Positions 4,276-6,295 of a stretch of 6,295 nucleotides of DNA are shown here, one piece after another. Positions within the stretch are counted from its first letter, which is position 1, and the number at the start of each line of letters is the position of its first letter. Source of the stretch: JAFAHZ01 sp035656415 (GTDB taxonomy: Bacteria > Vulcanimicrobiota > Vulcanimicrobiia > Vulcanimicrobiales > Vulcanimicrobiaceae). Location of the stretch: assembly GCA_035656415.1 (NCBI GenBank), contig DASRSM010000259.1, positions 1 to 6,295 on the forward strand, written 5' to 3'. Under the pieces are notes generated by a model. The model was not told the DNA's origin. It saw only the letters and a list, made by a program, of their open reading frames with translations, and searched no databases. Made by a program: the position numbers and the translations under genes.

Positions 4276-6295
4276 ATGCGATTCTTGAGATCGATCCCCG
4301 CGGTACTTTTGGTCGTCGCCCTCTTCCCAATTCAGGCTATTTCCGGAACGACCGGCGGTATCACCGGCCGCGTCTTAGATTCGGCGACGCAAGCTCCGGT
4401 GGCCGGCGTCACCGTCACCGCGAACGCGCCGACACAAACGGCGACGTCGGTAACGGACGGAAGCGGCGCGTACCGGTTTCTCTCCCTCGGACCCGATACG
4501 TACACGCTGACGTTCAGTAAGAGCGGTTACGACTCGCAGTCGCAGCCCGGTCTGTCGGTCTTTGCCGATCAGGTGCAGACGGTAAACGTCGCGCTCAACA
4601 AGACGCTCAAGACGATCGCGCGCGTGACGTCGCAGGCGGCGGCCAATCTCGTCAAGTCCGGTCAAACCAGCGACGTGTACTCGGTGAACGCCGCCGGGCA
4701 AGCGGCAGCGCAAGGCCTCACCGGACCGGGTAGTTTGAATAACGCGTACGGCGCGATCGCGTCGGTGCCGGGCGTTCAGTTAAATCAAGGCCAGCAAGGC
4801 TGGTGGCAAGAGCTGCACATTCGCGGCGGCGACATCGATCAGGTCGGATTCGAGCTCGACGGTATTCCGGTCAACCGCGTTTACGATAACGCCCCCGAAA
4901 CGATGCTCTCCAGCCTCGGCAGTCAAGAAGTCCAGGTCTATACCGGCGGCGTTCCGGCGAGCTCGGACGCGCAGGGCATTTCCGGATACGTCAATCAAGT
5001 CATTAAGACCGGAACGTTCCCGGGCTACGCGACGGCGATGCTGAGCGCGGGCTATCCGGCGTTCTATCATCAAGCGTCGGTGGAAGTCGGAGGCTCGACG
5101 CCCGATCGCTTGTTCAGTTACTACGTCGGCATCGGCGGAAGCAATCAGGACTTCCGGTACATCAACGATCAGGACGGCGCGAACTTGCCGAACTCGTTTT
5201 TCTATCCGGTAAGCTTCGTACCGGGCTGGAACTGCCATCAAACGGCTTGCAACTTCCAGAAGTACACCAACGGCTTCGTCTATACCGGCGCGCCGTCTCC
5301 GCTGCTAGCTACGAGCGGCCTCGGTTATGGCCTCATCAATCAGCAGGTTCGCGATAACATCATCAACCTGCACTTCGGAATTCCGCACAAAAACAGCGGG
5401 TTGCGCGACGACGTCCAGGCGTTCTGGATGACCAGCGAAAACCATAACGACTACTTCAGCTCGACCAACGACTTCGGAGCGAACGTCGTCGACGCGATCT
5501 ATGGTCCGTCGTATTGGGACGACACCTACGGCTATAGCGGTGCGCCGATGCAGCCGGTAAATACCGGCAATATCTACAAGTATTTCTTCCCGCAGAGCGC
5601 AGTGCATCAGTTCCAGGGGCTCTTACCGACGTCGATTCGCGACCCGAACGAAAACGGCGTATCGGTTTCGAAGCTGCAGTTCCAGCACGTCTTTTCGCCC
5701 AGCGAATTCCTGCGCGTCTACGGTTACTCGCTGTATTCGACGTGGAATATCAACGGCTACAACGCAACGGCGCAGCCGTATTACGGCTGGGAGCTGCCGT
5801 ACTTCTTGCCGGACCACGTCTACGGGTTCAATCTCGGCTACGAGAACCAGCTGAGCTCCCAACACCTGCTCACGGTCAGCGGGGCGTACACGAATTCGAA
5901 TCCGGAACGGTACGACGTCACGTACTATCCGTCGGGGTGGCCGCTGACGTCGCTCGTCGGTAAGAACAGCAACTGCTACGATCCGGCGTCGGGCGATGAG
6001 ATCGGCTGTTACGCGGGAGCATCAACGCACTCGGGAAGCAATACCTACACGGATGCGGGCGGTACCACGACCAACCCGACTCCGACGTTAGGTTACGACT
6101 GCAAGACCGCACCGTCGACGCCGGCGTGCGTCGCCGGCGCGCAGTGGCTGGTGACCAACACGTCGTTCCACGGCGCGCTCAATCAAGTCCGTACCGGCTT
6201 CTACGGATACTCGATTGGCGATCAGTGGCGCCCCGACGATAAATGGAACGTCAACCTGGGTCTGCGTTTGGAAGACTTCCAGTTCATGTTCGGCA
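4276..6295 (+). CDS. TonB-dependent receptor-like outer-membrane protein (3'-truncated by window)
   Basis: The frame is open from ATG 4276 to the window edge: 673 residues with no stop. An N-terminal signal peptide has MRFLR, then a hydrophobic core PAVLLVVALFP (8-18), with likely cleavage near AIS|G (residue 23/24). Residues about 28-108 form a CarboxypepD_reg-like beta-sandwich: GGITGRVLDSATQAPVAGVTV (27-47), DGSGAYRF (61-68) and GPDTYTLTFSKSGY (72-85). The plug follows at about 128-246, with ELHIRGGDIDQVGFELDGIPVN (179-200) and LGSQEVQVYTGG (214-225). After 250 come alternating aromatic strands and polar loops of the barrel. Six cysteines form three close pairs: 320/325, 567/578 and 609/618. 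Such proteins sit in the outer membrane and import ligands too large for porins, using TonB energy; the ligand cannot be inferred. I see no canonical TonB box or STN signalling domain. Family members usually run to 800-1100 residues, so a substantial C-terminal part is missing. Confidence 0.9.
   Translation, partial: MRFLRSIPAVLLVVALFPIQAISGTTGGITGRVLDSATQAPVAGVTVTANAPTQTATSVTDGSGAYRFLSLGPDTYTLTFSKSGYDSQSQPGLSVFADQVQTVNVALNKTLKTIARVTSQAAANLVKSGQTSDVYSVNAAGQAAAQGLTGPGSLNNAYGAIASVPGVQLNQGQQGWWQELHIRGGDIDQVGFELDGIPVNRVYDNAPETMLSSLGSQEVQVYTGGVPASSDAQGISGYVNQVIKTGTFPGYATAMLSAGYPAFYHQASVEVGGSTPDRLFSYYVGIGGSNQDFRYINDQDGANLPNSFFYPVSFVPGWNCHQTACNFQKYTNGFVYTGAPSPLLATSGLGYGLINQQVRDNIINLHFGIPHKNSGLRDDVQAFWMTSENHNDYFSSTNDFGANVVDAIYGPSYWDDTYGYSGAPMQPVNTGNIYKYFFPQSAVHQFQGLLPTSIRDPNENGVSVSKLQFQHVFSPSEFLRVYGYSLYSTWNINGYNATAQPYYGWELPYFLPDHVYGFNLGYENQLSSQHLLTVSGAYTNSNPERYDVTYYPSGWPLTSLVGKNSNCYDPASGDEIGCYAGASTHSGSNTYTDAGGTTTNPTPTLGYDCKTAPSTPACVAGAQWLVTNTSFHGALNQVRTGFYGYSIGDQWRPDDKWNVNLGLRLEDFQFMFG

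Noticed and set aside
4375..5865. Four minus-strand open frames in the same frame (4375-4713, 4780-5241, 5305-5607, 5623-5865)
   Set aside because: They sit opposite the receptor gene and arise from its periodic GC-rich codons; they have Arg/Val-rich composition and no recognisable domains.

Overview
The window is GC-rich (roughly 60 % by eye), densely coded bacterial DNA. I see no mobile element, CRISPR array, tRNA or rRNA. The outer-membrane receptor at the right end points to a diderm. Its CarboxypepD_reg-like plus plug layout, and its wording around the plug, resemble receptors I associate with Eremiobacterota (Vulcanimicrobiota/WPS-2). That placement is inference from memory and was not searched.

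Layout, left to right. (1) 1-99, minus strand: the first 33 codons of a gene leaving the window, tentatively an NAD-dependent malic enzyme. (2) 208-1296, plus: an Ldh/Mdh-family (type-2, non-Rossmann) malate/L-lactate dehydrogenase starting at TTG, with its Shine-Dalgarno inside a perfect inverted repeat. It is followed in the same reading frame, 12 bp after the stop, by an unrecognised 140-residue protein (1309-1731). (3) 1744-2757, minus: a classical Rossmann-fold malate dehydrogenase (mdh), convergent with the previous pair and also starting at TTG. (4) Divergent from mdh, an apparent two-gene operon: an unrecognised 153-residue protein (2855-3316) and, one base after its stop, a HhH-GPD DNA glycosylase of the AlkA/OGG1 type (3318-4208, TTG start). 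(5) 4276 to the window end: the N-terminal 673 residues of a TonB-dependent receptor-like protein with signal peptide, carboxypeptidase-regulatory-like domain, plug and part of the barrel.

How the genes fit together: the left half looks like a malate node. There are two structurally unrelated malate-type dehydrogenases and perhaps a malic enzyme, which together would interconvert malate, oxaloacetate and pyruvate. The right half holds base-excision repair and outer-membrane uptake, with no evident link to the malate genes.

Noteworthy points are the frequent non-ATG starts (TTG three times, GTG once), the Shine-Dalgarno hairpin before the Ldh-family gene, a tandem 10-bp repeat before the receptor gene, three close cysteine pairs in the receptor, and two unrecognised small proteins. 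I found no convincing evidence of a new multi-gene system.
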